Assembly: GCA_031761405.1 (NCBI GenBank)
Contig: JASEVX010000008.1
Span: 71,898,723-71,962,722 of the forward strand
DNA length: 64,000 nt
Origin: Serripes groenlandicus
Taxonomy: Eukaryota; Mollusca; Bivalvia; Cardiida; Cardiidae
Direction of reading: 5' to 3'
In this document: positions 34,276 to 43,862 of the stretch, in pieces
Position numbering within the stretch: the first letter of the stretch is position 1
Layout of the letters: each line of letters starts with the position of its first letter
Translations under genes and position numbers: made by a program
Notes under the pieces: model-generated
The model's input: only the letters and a program-made list of their open reading frames with translations
The model's database searches: none
Told to the model about the DNA's origin: nothing

Positions 34276-34415
34276 AACGGGATATAAGTACAAATACCAC
34301 TGTTACGGCCTTGTCGTAGATGCCGGCTTTCATTGCAAAGTCGGTAAAGTGGTTGGCTTCTTTACAAAGTTAAGCAAGATACATCGCGGTTAGAGCCTAG
34401 ATGGATGACCTGCGT
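34276..34415 (+). pseudogene. 5S rRNA-like sequence, copy 2
   Basis: TGTTACGGCC, ATGCCGGCTT, AAAGTTAAGCAAGATACATC and GCGGTTAGAGCCTAGATGGA then TGACCTGCG follow the order of eukaryotic 5S rRNA. Box A (AAGTTAAGCA), intermediate element (GGTTAG-) and box C (GATGG-TGACC) are recognisable. With copy 1 at about 273-bp spacing this looks like a 5S-derived SINE or a decayed 5S pair, not a functional gene: the middle is expanded and the ends do not pair. Confidence 0.5.
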
Positions 34416-34744
34416 TTGGTTAACCTCCATGAAGGATCCGGTGCACGTTACAGTGCAATGTTTTATCAAAATTAATCTGCAGATCCACATTGGTTGGTAA
34501 TGTCCAAAGGCCTTTTTTCAACCACAAAAACAGTGCACTTGTAATTTCAATGATAACATATACGTCATTTTCAAATGACAAAAAATGCATACCTACAATT
34601 TCTGGAAACAATTAAAGGGAAGAAAATTCAATAATGGTTAAACCTAATGTAACAATCTATTTGCAGACTTTAAATTACTAATTAATTTACCACTTTAGAG
34701 CTATTAAGTAAATTGTTTAAAAGAGGAACTTAATGTTTCATTAC

Positions 34745-34982
34745 CTTTTAAAACTTCAAGCATATCCTGTATGCATATCCAAGCATCTGGACTAACATAT
34801 TTCTCAGCCGAAGATAATACAACATCGTCTATATACTTTAATATGTTGCATGGTATATTTTCAGGTACGGATTCTAAGTCTTCTCTTTCAATACTATTTT
34901 GGTTCTTGATTGCTATTTCCACCAATGAATCAGACGTAAATTCATAAAGGAATTCAGAAAAGAGTTTGTTATAAATATCAAA
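34745..34982 (-). CDS. exon d', duplicated exon of an unrecognised protein
   Basis: Between acceptor GACTGTCTTAG and donor AAAAG|gtaatg lie 79 open codons plus one base: FDIYNKLFSEFLYEFTSDSL, VEIAIKNQNSIEREDLESV, PENIPCNILKYIDDVVLSS, AEKYVSPDAWICIQDMLEVLK. It is a paralogue of exon d at 35996-36201 (shared F-S-DS-VE-A-NQ-IE-ED-E pattern, then LSSA-KY). Relative to d, the position of the expected acceptor reads TTTTCTGAATTCC with no AG, and the exon starts 30 bases earlier in a different phase. It would follow exon d in phase but would frameshift after exon c. It may be a live exon or a decaying duplicate. Confidence 0.5.
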
Positions 34983-35589
34983 CTAAGACAGTCTGTGATT
35001 ATAAGGCAATACAATATACTATGAAGCAAACTTCAATCATAAGCAAAGTAATAAGATTGTCTTCCAATATCAATACGCATATATTAGTTAAAAAACTCAG
35101 AGATCGGACAGTGATTAATTTGACATGGATCCAATTAACTAGGATATCAATATCACCATAAGACCTGGACAGAGTGAACTACCCTACGATTGTAAGATCT
35201 CTATTCTCATAACAATTTCCTCAGTGAAACACAACGTGAGTTCACAGATTTTTAGTTCGGTATTATTTTCAAATGGACATACTATTACCAGATGTCTTTG
35301 TTGAACAGTATCTACCCTTCAAGCTTATTCCACTTTGTTCATACTTGAACCCTGTTCATCTTTAATCTTTTTTTGGACTGAATCGACGATTACAATGCAA
35401 CGAAATGAATTTTAGTTCGCAAATACATTATTTGCTCGCTAATGAGAGTTTATAATACTAAAAAGGGTTTACACTTGAAATTATGAAATTGTGTCTGACA
35501 TTGTCGCTTGACATTTAAATAATAAATTATGGTAAACTCTTCTTTACCTTACAATGGAAATCCTGAAACTTAGTTTTATATTAAAATGA

Positions 35590-35852
35590 AGTTATCTTGT
35601 GGTAGATGTACTGTCTGTCTGCGTTTAGCTGAAAACTTATAGAATTTATAAACTTATAAACTATGTGTTTATTAATTTGTATCTTAAATCGCTTCCTGAT
35701 TGTCGTACGATGATTGGGATGTACATGGCCCCCTGTCGGTTGTGCTTGACTTTGCTATAATATCGCATACATTCATCAATTAATTTTGTGTTAAATATAT
35801 TGTTGCGGACAGAGGTGTGCATGAACTTTACAATACATACACGATCTTTCAA
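35590..35852 (-). pseudogene. duplicated coding-like module, copy A
   Basis: A minus frame reads VRNNIFNTKLIDECMRYYSK, VKHNRQGAMYI, and a second segment near 35600-35635 reads RRQTVHLPQDNF after TTTTCAG. The same two modules occur, with matching order, at 36700-37215. Conserved frame across both copies (TKLI-ECMRYYSK-K-NRQ-AMYI) indicates former coding sequence. I do not recognise the family. The bases 34983-35589 between hold nothing else recognisable. Confidence 0.45.
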
Positions 35853-35995
35853 AATGGTCTAGCGAGGGATCACTTAAGCTTAACAAACACAAAGATGGTA
35901 ATACTTCCCATTTAGGAAATTATGAAAAACAATAAAGAATACTTGAAATACCTTATACACAAGTACAGAAGAGAACACATTACATTAGGTCTTAC

Positions 35996-36201
35996 CATTA
36001 ATAACGTCCAACTGTTACTCATACCCATCAAGGCATCTTTAGTAAAATACTTATTTGCTGATGATAATAGCTCACCATTTATATTATCAAACATATGACG
36101 TGGAACTTTTTCGGTAATCGTTTCGATGTCTTCTTCTTCAATGCATCATTGATTTGTGAGTGCCAATTCCACGACTGAATCAGAAAACGCCATGAGGAAG
36201 T
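35996..36201 (-). pseudogene. exon d of the unrecognised gene, with an in-frame TGA
   Basis: Bounded by acceptor TTTTTCTTTTACAG and donor TTAATG|gtaaga. The frame set by exon c reads FLMAFSDSVVELALTNQ, then TGA at 36146-36148, then CIEEEDIETITEKVPRHMF, DNINGELLSSANKYFTKDAL and MGMSNSWTLLM. Both splice sites are strong and the frame is otherwise open over 67 codons. The paralogous exon d' has Asn at the TGA position. The simplest reading is a recent nonsense mutation; stop-codon readthrough is an unlikely alternative. Confidence 0.6.
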
Positions 36202-36552
36202 CTGTAAAAGAAAAACATAGTGTTTTCAATATTCGCTTCAGAAATATGTTTTATGATTATATAGCCCTATAAACGCTTCTAAGCTTAGTATTATTTACTG
36301 ATCAGTTGTCGTTAATTTTAATTAACCTTACATAACTGTTTTCATTTCATTTATTCATACAGTTTAATTAGTCATACTGTTTTTATAAATGTTTGCTTAT
36401 TATATACCCTCGGATTGGTCATATACTTTCATAGATGTTAGTTATTTACTTACTTTGTCAAAACCAAAGGAGGTTATGCATACTGTACTTTGTATACGTT
36501 TAATCTCAGTTTAGATCTACAAATTATCGTAATAAAAAATGTACGTATTTAC

Positions 36553-36615
36553 CTATCAAACGTATTTCATATGCGTTTGGCATTAGACTATGATTTTCCT
36601 CGCAATCTCTTACGG
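36553..36615 (-). CDS. exon c of the unrecognised gene
   Basis: 63-nt exon between acceptor TTTTCTATGTTTCAG and donor TTGATAG|gtaaat, coding (x)VRDCEENHSLMPNAYEIRLI with one base left over. Phase fits exon b upstream (split codon G|CC, Ala) and exon d downstream (split codon G|AC, Asp). A broken copy c' lies at 39074-39147. Short but supported by two matching phase joins. Confidence 0.5.
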
Positions 36616-36639
36616 CTGAAACATAGAAAATAAACACTG

Positions 36640-37215
36640 GTGATACTAAGCAGTATTTGAAGAAAGCGCAAAACAAGATTGCACAAATGCCACCATCTCG
36701 TCCGGGTCAACATGAAATTTATCTTGTGGCAGATGAATTGTTTGTCTGCTTTAATCTGAAAACCGTACACTTTGTAAAGTATATTCATTTGTATCTAAAA
36801 TTACTTTAAACCGATGTTCAGTTACATTACGGAACGGTAATTATGTCATGTATTCTGTGTTATCTTCTTCCAGCTCATTTATGATATTTTTGCGACAAAA
36901 CTCTTAAGGTAGCCTTAATATCCTAACCTTCCTGAGTATAGCACGACTCCCTTCTTAAAGGTTGAAATCAGAGATAGTACATACTGTAATAGTTATCGAT
37001 TACAGAATGCTCGCTTGAATCTGTCGCCGGGCGTATTTTCTCTGACACCTTTCCAGTTTGTAGATATGACTAAAATGTACATTGCCCTCTGTCGGTTGTT
37101 CTTGAATTTGCTGTAATATCGCATACATTCGTGAATTAATTTTGTGCTTGGCCTTGGGCTTTAGCCCCTGGTCATAGTAGTAATACCATATTTTCCGGAG
37201 TTGGCAGCATGCCAA
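36640..37215 (-). pseudogene. duplicated coding-like module, copy B
   Basis: Counterpart of 35590-35852, about 1.35 kb away. In the frame shared with copy A it reads STKLIHECMRYYSKFKNNRQ then RAMYILVISTNWKGVREN (about 37020-37155), and near 36650-36765 SRQTIHLPQDKFHVDPDEM, VAFVQSCFALSSNTA and stop. A TAA precedes the second piece. With exons c and d this shows that a block of about 1.3 kb was duplicated in tandem. Confidence 0.45.
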
Positions 37216-37439
37216 TTGCTGTTAGCACCAAACAACGCGAGAACAAATGCGTTTAAAAAGTTCTCCCAATAAATATCTTTTTAATGTTGTTGGAACATCA
37301 GTGAAAAACTTAAAGCGTGAGTACTCCATTATAAGTTTAAGAAATGTTTTAGAAATTAAAGCACCGAGAAGTCAAATATGGACACTTGCTAACATTATTA
37401 ATATTCACGAAGAGGAACGGTAAAAAAAGAAAGAAGTCA

Positions 37440-37705
37440 CGTGAAATATACAGTGGCAGATCAACCGGGGGGCCGTAAGGCCCATGCGTCGAAAAAATAA
37501 TGGTAAACAAGAAAAAGCCTGACAAATGTAGTGGCGGATTTAGCGAGGCCCGTGCCCGACTCCCCCTATCCCACGAAAGAAGTCACGTGAAATATACAGT
37601 GATGGATCAACCGGGGGTCGTAGTGCCCGTGCGTTGAAAAAATAATGGTAAACAAAGAAAAAGCGTGGCAAATATTAGCGGGGGCCCATACGGCCCGTGC
37701 CCGAC
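37440..37705. repeat. tandem pair, about 138-bp step
   Basis: CACGTGAAATATACAGTGGC with GATCAACCGGGGGGCCGTAA and CACGTGAAATATACAGTGAT with GATCAACCGGGGGTCGTAGT. Both continue through AAAAAATAATGGTAAACAAG and GCCCGTGCCCGACTCCCCC. The preceding 37216-37439 shows nothing recognisable. Confidence 0.85.
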
Positions 37706-37860
37706 TCCCCCACCCCACGACATCCCGACTCGGTCGGAAATCATACATATCTGGCGAGCGCCGGGCCAAATTCGCCGCTCAGAGCCCGGCTGGACATCGG
37801 GCAGACATTGACCGGTGAAAGGCGGCGTCCGGCCGACCGTCCAATGTGTCTCGCATCATT
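37690..37860. other. GC-rich island
   Basis: About 170 bp of clearly GC-rich, CpG-bearing sequence (CGGCCCGTGCCCGACTCCCC, GGCGAGCGCCGGGCCAAATT, GGCGGCGTCCGGCCGACCG) in DNA that is otherwise AT-rich. A 68-codon plus frame crosses it, but the composition alone explains that. It could be a promoter-type CpG island or a fragment of an inserted element. From 37861 to 38150 nothing is recognised. Confidence 0.6.
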
Positions 37861-38149
37861 AATCAGATTCCAGTTGCGCTCTTCACAGAAGGTAGCAATA
37901 TAACACACAGTTTATCACAAAAGTGTCAGAGAAACAGTACTACAAGATGCCCTATAAACGAAGGGAGGACTGAAGGAGAAGTACCCACAAGAGACGGAGA
38001 GTGACAGTTAAGGGAATGAGACCTCTCCTTTTCAGCCACCAATGCACCAATAACTAAGTTGTAGAGGTAGCGTGCACACGCAAACCTCTCCCTCAATCGC
38101 GCTGTCGAGGTATCAACGGCGTTTTCCTTAGAATGCTTGTCTTAATGAT

Positions 38150-38790
38150 ACATAAGTCAAGTTCGAATATGGGTCGTATTGGGTCAGAAACTAGGTCACT
38201 AGGCCAAAATAAAGGGAAATCTTGTTAACATAATGGAGGCTTCATTTTTAACTTGAACATGTTGAAACTATCATACTGTTTGTCTTGATGACATGTAGGC
38301 CAAGTTTGAACATAGATCATGTCTGTTAAAAAACTAGTTCACTAGGCCAAATTGAAGGAAAATCTTGTCAACACTGTAGAGGCCACGTTTTTCTAAAATC
38401 TGGTCAGAATCTTTATCTTAATGATATCTAGTCCATGTTCGAATAAGGGTCATATCGGGTAAACAAAAATAGGTCACTAGACCAAATGAAGGAAAATCAT
38501 TGATAACACACTGGATGGTGCATTTTAATCTTTGTCAGAATAATTGTCTTAATGAGTTTTGCATATTTCAAACACTTTCTCCCAGTCTAGTACATGGCTT
38601 AGAGAACTATTTCAACTTGTTGGGATGTGATTCAACATTGACATATTTCTCAATATGATAATGCAGTAACTTCAAAATATTCTGCCTAAACCTGCTGTCA
38701 AATTTCCCGTTGATTCTTCATGTCTTAAATGTGTATACTTGTTAGCTCTTGCACTCAGGTGAGCGATTTAGTGCTAACAAGGTCCTTCTG
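38150..38790 (+). repeat. dispersed repeat with about 140-bp internal periodicity
   Basis: Segments such as GTCAAGTTCGAATATGGGTC, GGTCACTAGGCCAAA, GAAAATCTTGTCAACAC and TCTTAATGATATCTAG recur three to four times. It ends TCTTGCACTCAGGTGAGCGA, a 3' terminus that reappears diverged near 47950 and 52500. Non-coding repeat family. Confidence 0.75.
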
Positions 38791-39073
38791 TTTTCAAATT
38801 GGCAGTTTAATAAAATTTACTATTTTTTAGATGCTCTTTCAAATTCTTGACAATACATACATAAACATAAGCTGCAATTGTTATTTCCTTTCACATTTGA
38901 CCTACTTCTTCAACCTTCCAGCAGCCCCCAGGCTATCAGCACTGCAGTGCTTTGATTATATATATTGTTGCGGATTAAAGCTATTCCAATTCGCCCACAA
39001 TTTACCAGTTTTAAAAGTTGCCTATAACTTTTTCAATTTCGATACATTACATACACTAGTGATTAGTAACACT

Positions 39074-39147
39074 TCAATATATTATATTATCATCTACTTT
39101 TGGATTCTGACATTGTTTAACGTCACACTCTCTTATGTCTGAAACAT
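39074..39147 (-). pseudogene. exon c', degenerate copy of exon c
   Basis: After TATTTGATGTTTCAG the frame reads (x)IRECDVKQCQNPKVDDN then a stop, with no usable donor. The acceptor region and the preceding intron (GTGTGCAATCTGGTCTTGCA) match the flank of exon c. Between 39150 and 39828 nothing else is seen; a 103-codon plus frame over 38831-39142 is antisense to this relic. Confidence 0.5.
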
Positions 39148-39828
39148 CAAATATACATATTGGTGATATCCGGAGGCATTTTAATAAAGTGCAAGACCAG
39201 ATTGCACACCCATACATGTAAAGTCTCTTCTTAGTCGTTGCTAACTTGACCATGAATGCGTAGCTATCGAGTATTGATTATGTATTCAGAACAGAAGCAA
39301 ATGATAATATGCATATTTTGTGGAATCAAAGCACGTTTAGAAGACAGTATGTTGTTTAACGTTGGGTTGCTGACTTCTGTGTGTTATTGGCGGAATATTT
39401 ATATTTGTAATGATCAAAGCTTTAGTTGGGAAAGCAAGCGGTTTAAGTGACAGAAATGGCTCGATTTATCAGGTTGGCGAGCAAACACACATAGTGTCTT
39501 AAAAGCGATACTGCACCAAGGTTATCTTGGAAATCCTTGACAATACAAATGTTAACTATTTGTTTAATAGTTCAATGAAATATATGTATAACATTACACG
39601 AGAACCAGACAGTTAATGTAAGTTTCCATTTCAATCCTCATTTGGTTTACTTTCGATAGTTTCATTCCCATTAAAACGATGTGCTGTAAGTTAATATTTG
39701 CTCAACTGATTTTTACCATACATAAGAATATATACTTTTCGAATACTTAATCATACCATGAATTGAAGGATCCAATAAAAAAAGGTAATCAGTATAAGTA
39801 TTTTACAAATATAAACTGATTTGCTTAC

Positions 39829-39957
39829 CTATAGGTGATTGTAAAGATGAAGACTTAACCGCATATTTATTAGCGGGTATGGAATCTACCTTAGTGTGTA
39901 TATATGAGGCAAGAGTAGATTTATCCTTTTCTTGGATTGTTTGCCTGGCTGGAATAT
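39829..39957 (-). CDS. exon b of the unrecognised gene
   Basis: 129-nt exon between acceptor TTTTGTTCTTAAG and donor CCTATAG|gtaagc. It is fully open in the phase required by its neighbours: (Y)IPARQTIQEKDKSTLASY, IHTKVDSIPANKYAVKSS, SLQSPI, then one base. The leading split codon T|AT with exon a gives Tyr, and the trailing G joins exon c (or c'). Hydrophilic, with no motif I recognise. The product and function are unknown. Confidence 0.5.
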
Positions 39958-40129
39958 CTTAAGAACAAAATGTGAACGAGGTTAAAACATGAGGGCCATC
40001 GATCACCTGCATTATGGTAAAGAAGCAAATAGTTCAGCCCTTTTCTGATGCCACCTGGCGACTGGCAATCTGCTTTTTTCAACCAGTCAATATGACTGGA
40101 ACAAATTATGTAAGGGGTCGCATTTCTGC

Positions 40130-40262
40130 TAAACCCTTCCCCTATTAGAGACGGTTTCTGAGGCCTATGCAACAGACGATTTAGGAAAAAATTGTCGCCA
40201 CAAGAACAATTGCTCCTTATGAGAAAGTTATCCTTTTGCCACAATGTCTGATAAATAATTAT
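40130..40262. repeat. palindromic TTAA-type element, truncated
   Basis: TAAACCCTTCCCCTATTAGA, ATGCAACAGACGATTTAGG and CAATTGCTCCTTATGAGAAA, then CCTTTTGCCACAATGTCTG. The right terminal part is absent. Confidence 0.6.
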
Positions 40263-40489
40263 ACTTTGAATGAGTGAGTCAATAGCTCATGTATAGGAAT
40301 TTGGGGTCTTTCATGTTGATACCACTTTCTTGAGGGAAACGACGTCGCTCCATTGACGTTATGCCAAGATGAAGTGTAACGGAAATTACGTCACGTCCTT
40401 CTTTGGCTACGATACAGTCAAAATTTAGTTTCGAGCGTAGAAGGCTAATACTGTCGTTTTTTGACGAACGGGAAAACATATTTCTTACA

Positions 40490-40660
40490 GATTTAAAAAA
40501 AAAAAGATTAAAAAGACGACAATAATTTTCAATCCGTGTTTTTCTGCTCATTTTATACATACCCAAAATACCTATTTTAAAAACAAATGATTAAAAAGCC
40601 GACAATAATTTTTAATCTGTGTTTTACTTCTGCTTTTTATACATATTCAAAATGGCGGCA
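40490..40660. repeat. short tandem duplication
   Basis: GATTAAAAAGACGACAATAA and GATTAAAAAGCCGACAATAA, followed in both by TTTTCAATCCGTG or TTTTTAATCTGTG and ATTTTATACATA or TTTTTATACATA. Confidence 0.75.
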
Positions 40661-40707
40661 CCCATGGATTTTTCCAGTTTCATTTCAGAAAGCTTCATGG
40701 GTTATTG

Positions 40708-40729
40708 AAAAAAAAAAAAAAAAAAAAAA
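40708..40729. repeat. poly-A run of 22
   Basis: Uninterrupted A tract, flanked by CTTCATGGGTTATTG and TCCTGTTACC. A small tandem copy of CATTCCCTTGTATCAGGGTA follows at 40799 and 40826. Confidence 0.9.
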
Positions 40730-41023
40730 TCCTGTTACCTATGAGCGAAAAAAAACCATTATGGTTTTTTTTCGTATTAACAGGAATAGCTTTAGTGCCC
40801 ATTCCCTTGTATCAGGGTAATGGTTCATTCCCTTGTATTAGGGTAATGGTCCAGTATAACATAGGAAAAGCAATGTATCTTGAAATAGTGTCGGCGCACT
40901 ACCTTTGGTTCAATATGATTTGTTTTATATACCCATTATTATGAAAAAGAAAATCAAATTAGGAAACACAGAAGGTGGGAACAAATTATTGTCGCTTTAG
41001 CATAAATATTTCTTTTTTAGATT

Positions 41024-41578
41024 TAAAGGGACTGAATCCCATAAGAGAAAAAAGCAAAAAAAATAGAAAATTGTTAAAAATTGCTATTACCTTGATGTTT
41101 TTGCATGTAACGCATAGAGATTTGCTGACTGATGTACTACAATATATGCACACTATTAATATTGCGGAGATTTTTCTTTCTTTTGCATTGTAAAATCTAC
41201 TGGGTTAGTAACCCAGTAAATCTAACAATATCGCTGTATATTTATCACGTTATCACTACAACCGAATTGACAATCTCCTTCCCAGAGTCGTTGTTCATTA
41301 CACTCACGCATACATGAATGTAATGAGTCGATAGTGTTAGAGAATGCCGAATTGAATCCACAAATTCAAATAAACAAGAGGAAATTCCACGGTATTTTTA
41401 AACGGGAAAACACGGAGCGGACGTTTTTTTAACTGCTTATTTCCTATGAAATAATGAAAAACAAGAGTTGTAAGACCTTCTACAACATTCCGTTACATAT
41501 ATATAGACGTATTTTGGATTAATTAGAATAAGTATAAAATATAACGATTTTGGACCTTTATGGTGTTCAGTCCCTGAA
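41024..41578. mobile_element. TIR element of about 550 bp (MITE-like)
   Basis: Left end TTAAAGGGACTGAATCCCAT and right end TTATGGTGTTCAGTCCCTGA are inverted (AGGGACTGAA...CCATAA shared). The interior is AT-rich; short open frames on plus are not convincing. Confidence 0.65.
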
Positions 41579-41651
41579 AAGAATTTAAGACACAGCTTTT
41601 TTTTTGACAGCATTTATAATGCGAAAAATATATTTATAAAGTAATACTTAC

Positions 41652-41697
41652 ACATATACTCTTCCGTAGAGCACCTTTCAAGAGCCACAGAATACAC
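41652..41697 (-). CDS. exon a of the unrecognised gene
   Basis: A 46-nt candidate exon between acceptor TATGTATTAAG and donor ATATGT|gtaagt, coding VYSVALERCSTEEYM plus one base. Its leftover T completes a Tyr codon at the start of exon b. The donor is near consensus, the acceptor tract is weak, and the exon is short, so support is modest. No further upstream exon was found. Confidence 0.35.
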
Positions 41698-42043
41698 CTT
41701 AATACATACAAATTAACAAAAATGTATTTTTTCTCACACATTATAACTTGTTTAAGTGCAATTGATTTTAAAACGTACATTTACATCTTTAATATTTTTG
41801 TTTTGTACTGGAATTCTTATAATTGATAACATTTCAATTGACCTTAAGATTAACATAGTGTCCGTGTCCCAACTGGTGGATTTGACCGTTTTCTGGGGGA
41901 AAAGACGACAATGTAATTTGATAGGTAATCATGACAATTTTACATGGAATGATCAAGAAAACATGACTGGAATAACAATATATTAAGTATCAAAGTTACT
42001 GCTAATACTACCTTACTTTTCCATTTCAAGTCAAACTCTTCTT

Positions 42044-42239
42044 GGCCAGTATTCACCAACCATTTACATTTCTTAGACCCAGGATTTCAGATATATGTTT
42101 CAGCCTGTCTTAGAATTTAGGTCGATTTAAAACATAACTTGGTTGGTAAATACGGCTAAATCTAAATCTTCCACAATGAAGCTGACAGGCTAAATTAAGT
42201 CTGGAATTTTAGTTTTAACAAAGTTGGTGAATTCAGGCC
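42044..42239. mobile_element. 196-bp TIR element (MITE-like)
   Basis: GGCCAGTATTCACCAACCAT at the left and GTTGGTGAATTCAGGCC at the right are inverted. The interior has ACTTGGTTGGTAAATACGGC, a further inverted piece. Non-coding. Confidence 0.7.
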
Positions 42240-42329
42240 CTGTTCGATGCACATTTGTGTGATTCATAAAAGTTGCCAATTTATTAAGTGACATAAAGTT
42301 TTCATAAACCGAACAATAAAATAGTTTTG

Positions 42330-42495
42330 CTTAGACGGCAAAGCCAAGACAAAAATGGGTTCGAATCCCGTGATGAGTATGTTCTGCCTTTTGGGATTTG
42401 TCGACATAAATGGCGCAGTACTGGTCCAGGAAGCAAACATCGATCATGATTTATATAAGCTTAAAGCTCGTTTCGCACTCGATATAAAATGAAAA
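42330..42495 (+). mobile_element. tRNA-like SINE remnant
   Basis: A box-B-like GGGTTCGAATCCCGTG sits about 35 bases after a weak A-box (TTAGACGGCAAAG). The body contains GCTCGTTTCGCACTCGATAT. Low copy information; head assignment tentative. Confidence 0.35.
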
Positions 42496-42617
42496 AGTTA
42501 AAACTAAACTAAAAAAACATGGTAGAAACAGTAACTGCAAAAAGTCGACACATTTGTTGTTGTCTCATATAATTGTGTACCTTTGTATTTAGCTATTTTA
42601 CTTCAATTCATTCTTGA

Positions 42618-42852
42618 AACAGCCTTGATGACTCTGAGGTAGAGCATCAGCCTCGAGTACGGGTAGTGGCGGGTTCGTTACATATACTTTAAAATGGTTG
42701 TTATCGCTTCCATCCTTGGTGCTTGGAGATAGTACTATGACTGGGTTATTGGTTCAGTGAAAACAACCTGTACGCTTAATTCACACAGGACACTACGTTA
42801 CACTAGTGCAACATTGTTGAAAGCGCCGTTAAACCAAAAACAAACGAAGAAA
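42618..42852 (+). mobile_element. tRNA-derived SINE, diverged
   Basis: Head TGATGACTCTGAGGTAGAGC and GCGGGTTCGTTACAT resembles a tRNA with box A and a damaged box B. The 3' end ACATTGTTGAAAGCGCCGTT then AAACCAAAAACAAACG parallels the terminal core of the SINE at 32374. The next 880 bases (42853-43737) hold nothing I recognise. Confidence 0.65.
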
Positions 42853-43737
42853 AGCAATTCTGAAATTATTTTAAACAATACTACTCATATTAAATGTCAT
42901 ATAATGGTACCTTTTACTATCATCTCTCATTCAGACTCTACTTAAAAAGCACAATAACATGTAACGCAGTTTATGCAAACTTAAATGAATACTTAACCCT
43001 TAACTCGAGTCGTACTGAAACCACCACTTGGTGGTCTATCTATTGAGAATCAGTGGTAGGAGCTCATTAGGGAATTTAATTCGATTTTTGAACAAACTTT
43101 GTCGAAGTATTACGCATGAAGTATTATCTTACATTACTGACTTCATAAATTTTGTTTACAGAGGTGAATATGCAAAAATTACCACAAAATAACTCTGTTT
43201 CTGCAGCTTTGCTGTATGTAGATTAGGATGAATACAATCTTGTTTATCGATAGTTATCTGGTATTTATCTGGCGAGACTGTGTATACACACAAGCTTACC
43301 AACGTGTACTCAATGCCCACCACCAACAGACATTTTATAACTGAAAGCAGTGAAAATATGTCCCTCTGATGTGAAAATTGATTCTATTGACTTTAAAAGG
43401 ACTTGGATAAATTATACTAAAAACATAATGAGTCCTTACAATAAAGTCAAAGGAATGTAGAATCTCTATCACTTTTTAAAGTACAGTAAACACTTTTAAT
43501 AAATTACATCCCACGAAACGACTATGACCCAGTGCCATCAAAGAAGGGTATTTTAAGAAAATATTGTTGCCTGCCAATTACTATATCCAAAGTGCGACGG
43601 AAAAGCAGACAGGCAGATGCCATTCAAGAGAGAAGTGATCCCAATGTTTGTTTGATTGATTGTATGGTATTTTATACCTTTTTCAAACAGTAATACAGTT
43701 ATATCGTTATGTTTTTCGGTAAAAAAAAAATACTGCT

Positions 43738-43862
43738 GTTAAGCTTTTCCTGACACCAGCTTGTCAATGGTAATGCTATCCCCGCAAACTTGAGCGCCAA
43801 GGGAGAGAACCATTGGCTCCTGCTTCAAGGCGGACGCTTTAACCAATACACCACCGAGGTGG
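43738..43862 (-). mobile_element. tRNA-derived SINE adjoining and parental to the 33-bp array
   Basis: On minus, the head is CCACCTCGGTGGTGTATTGG then TTAAAGCGTCCGCCTTGAAG (box A TGGTGTATTGG), a box-B-like GGTTCTCTCCC, then GCGGGGATAGCATTACCATT, the body motif of the SINEs at 3290 and 25440. The head abuts the array at 43862, whose unit is this head's first 33 bases. Confidence 0.75.

Noticed and set aside
36146..36148. Selenocysteine codon
   Set aside because: The paralogue has Asn rather than Cys at the position, and no SECIS-like structure is evident. A nonsense mutation is simpler.
38831..39142. 103-codon plus-strand open frame
   Set aside because: It is antisense to the degenerate exon c' and its flank, with hydrophobic AT-driven composition.
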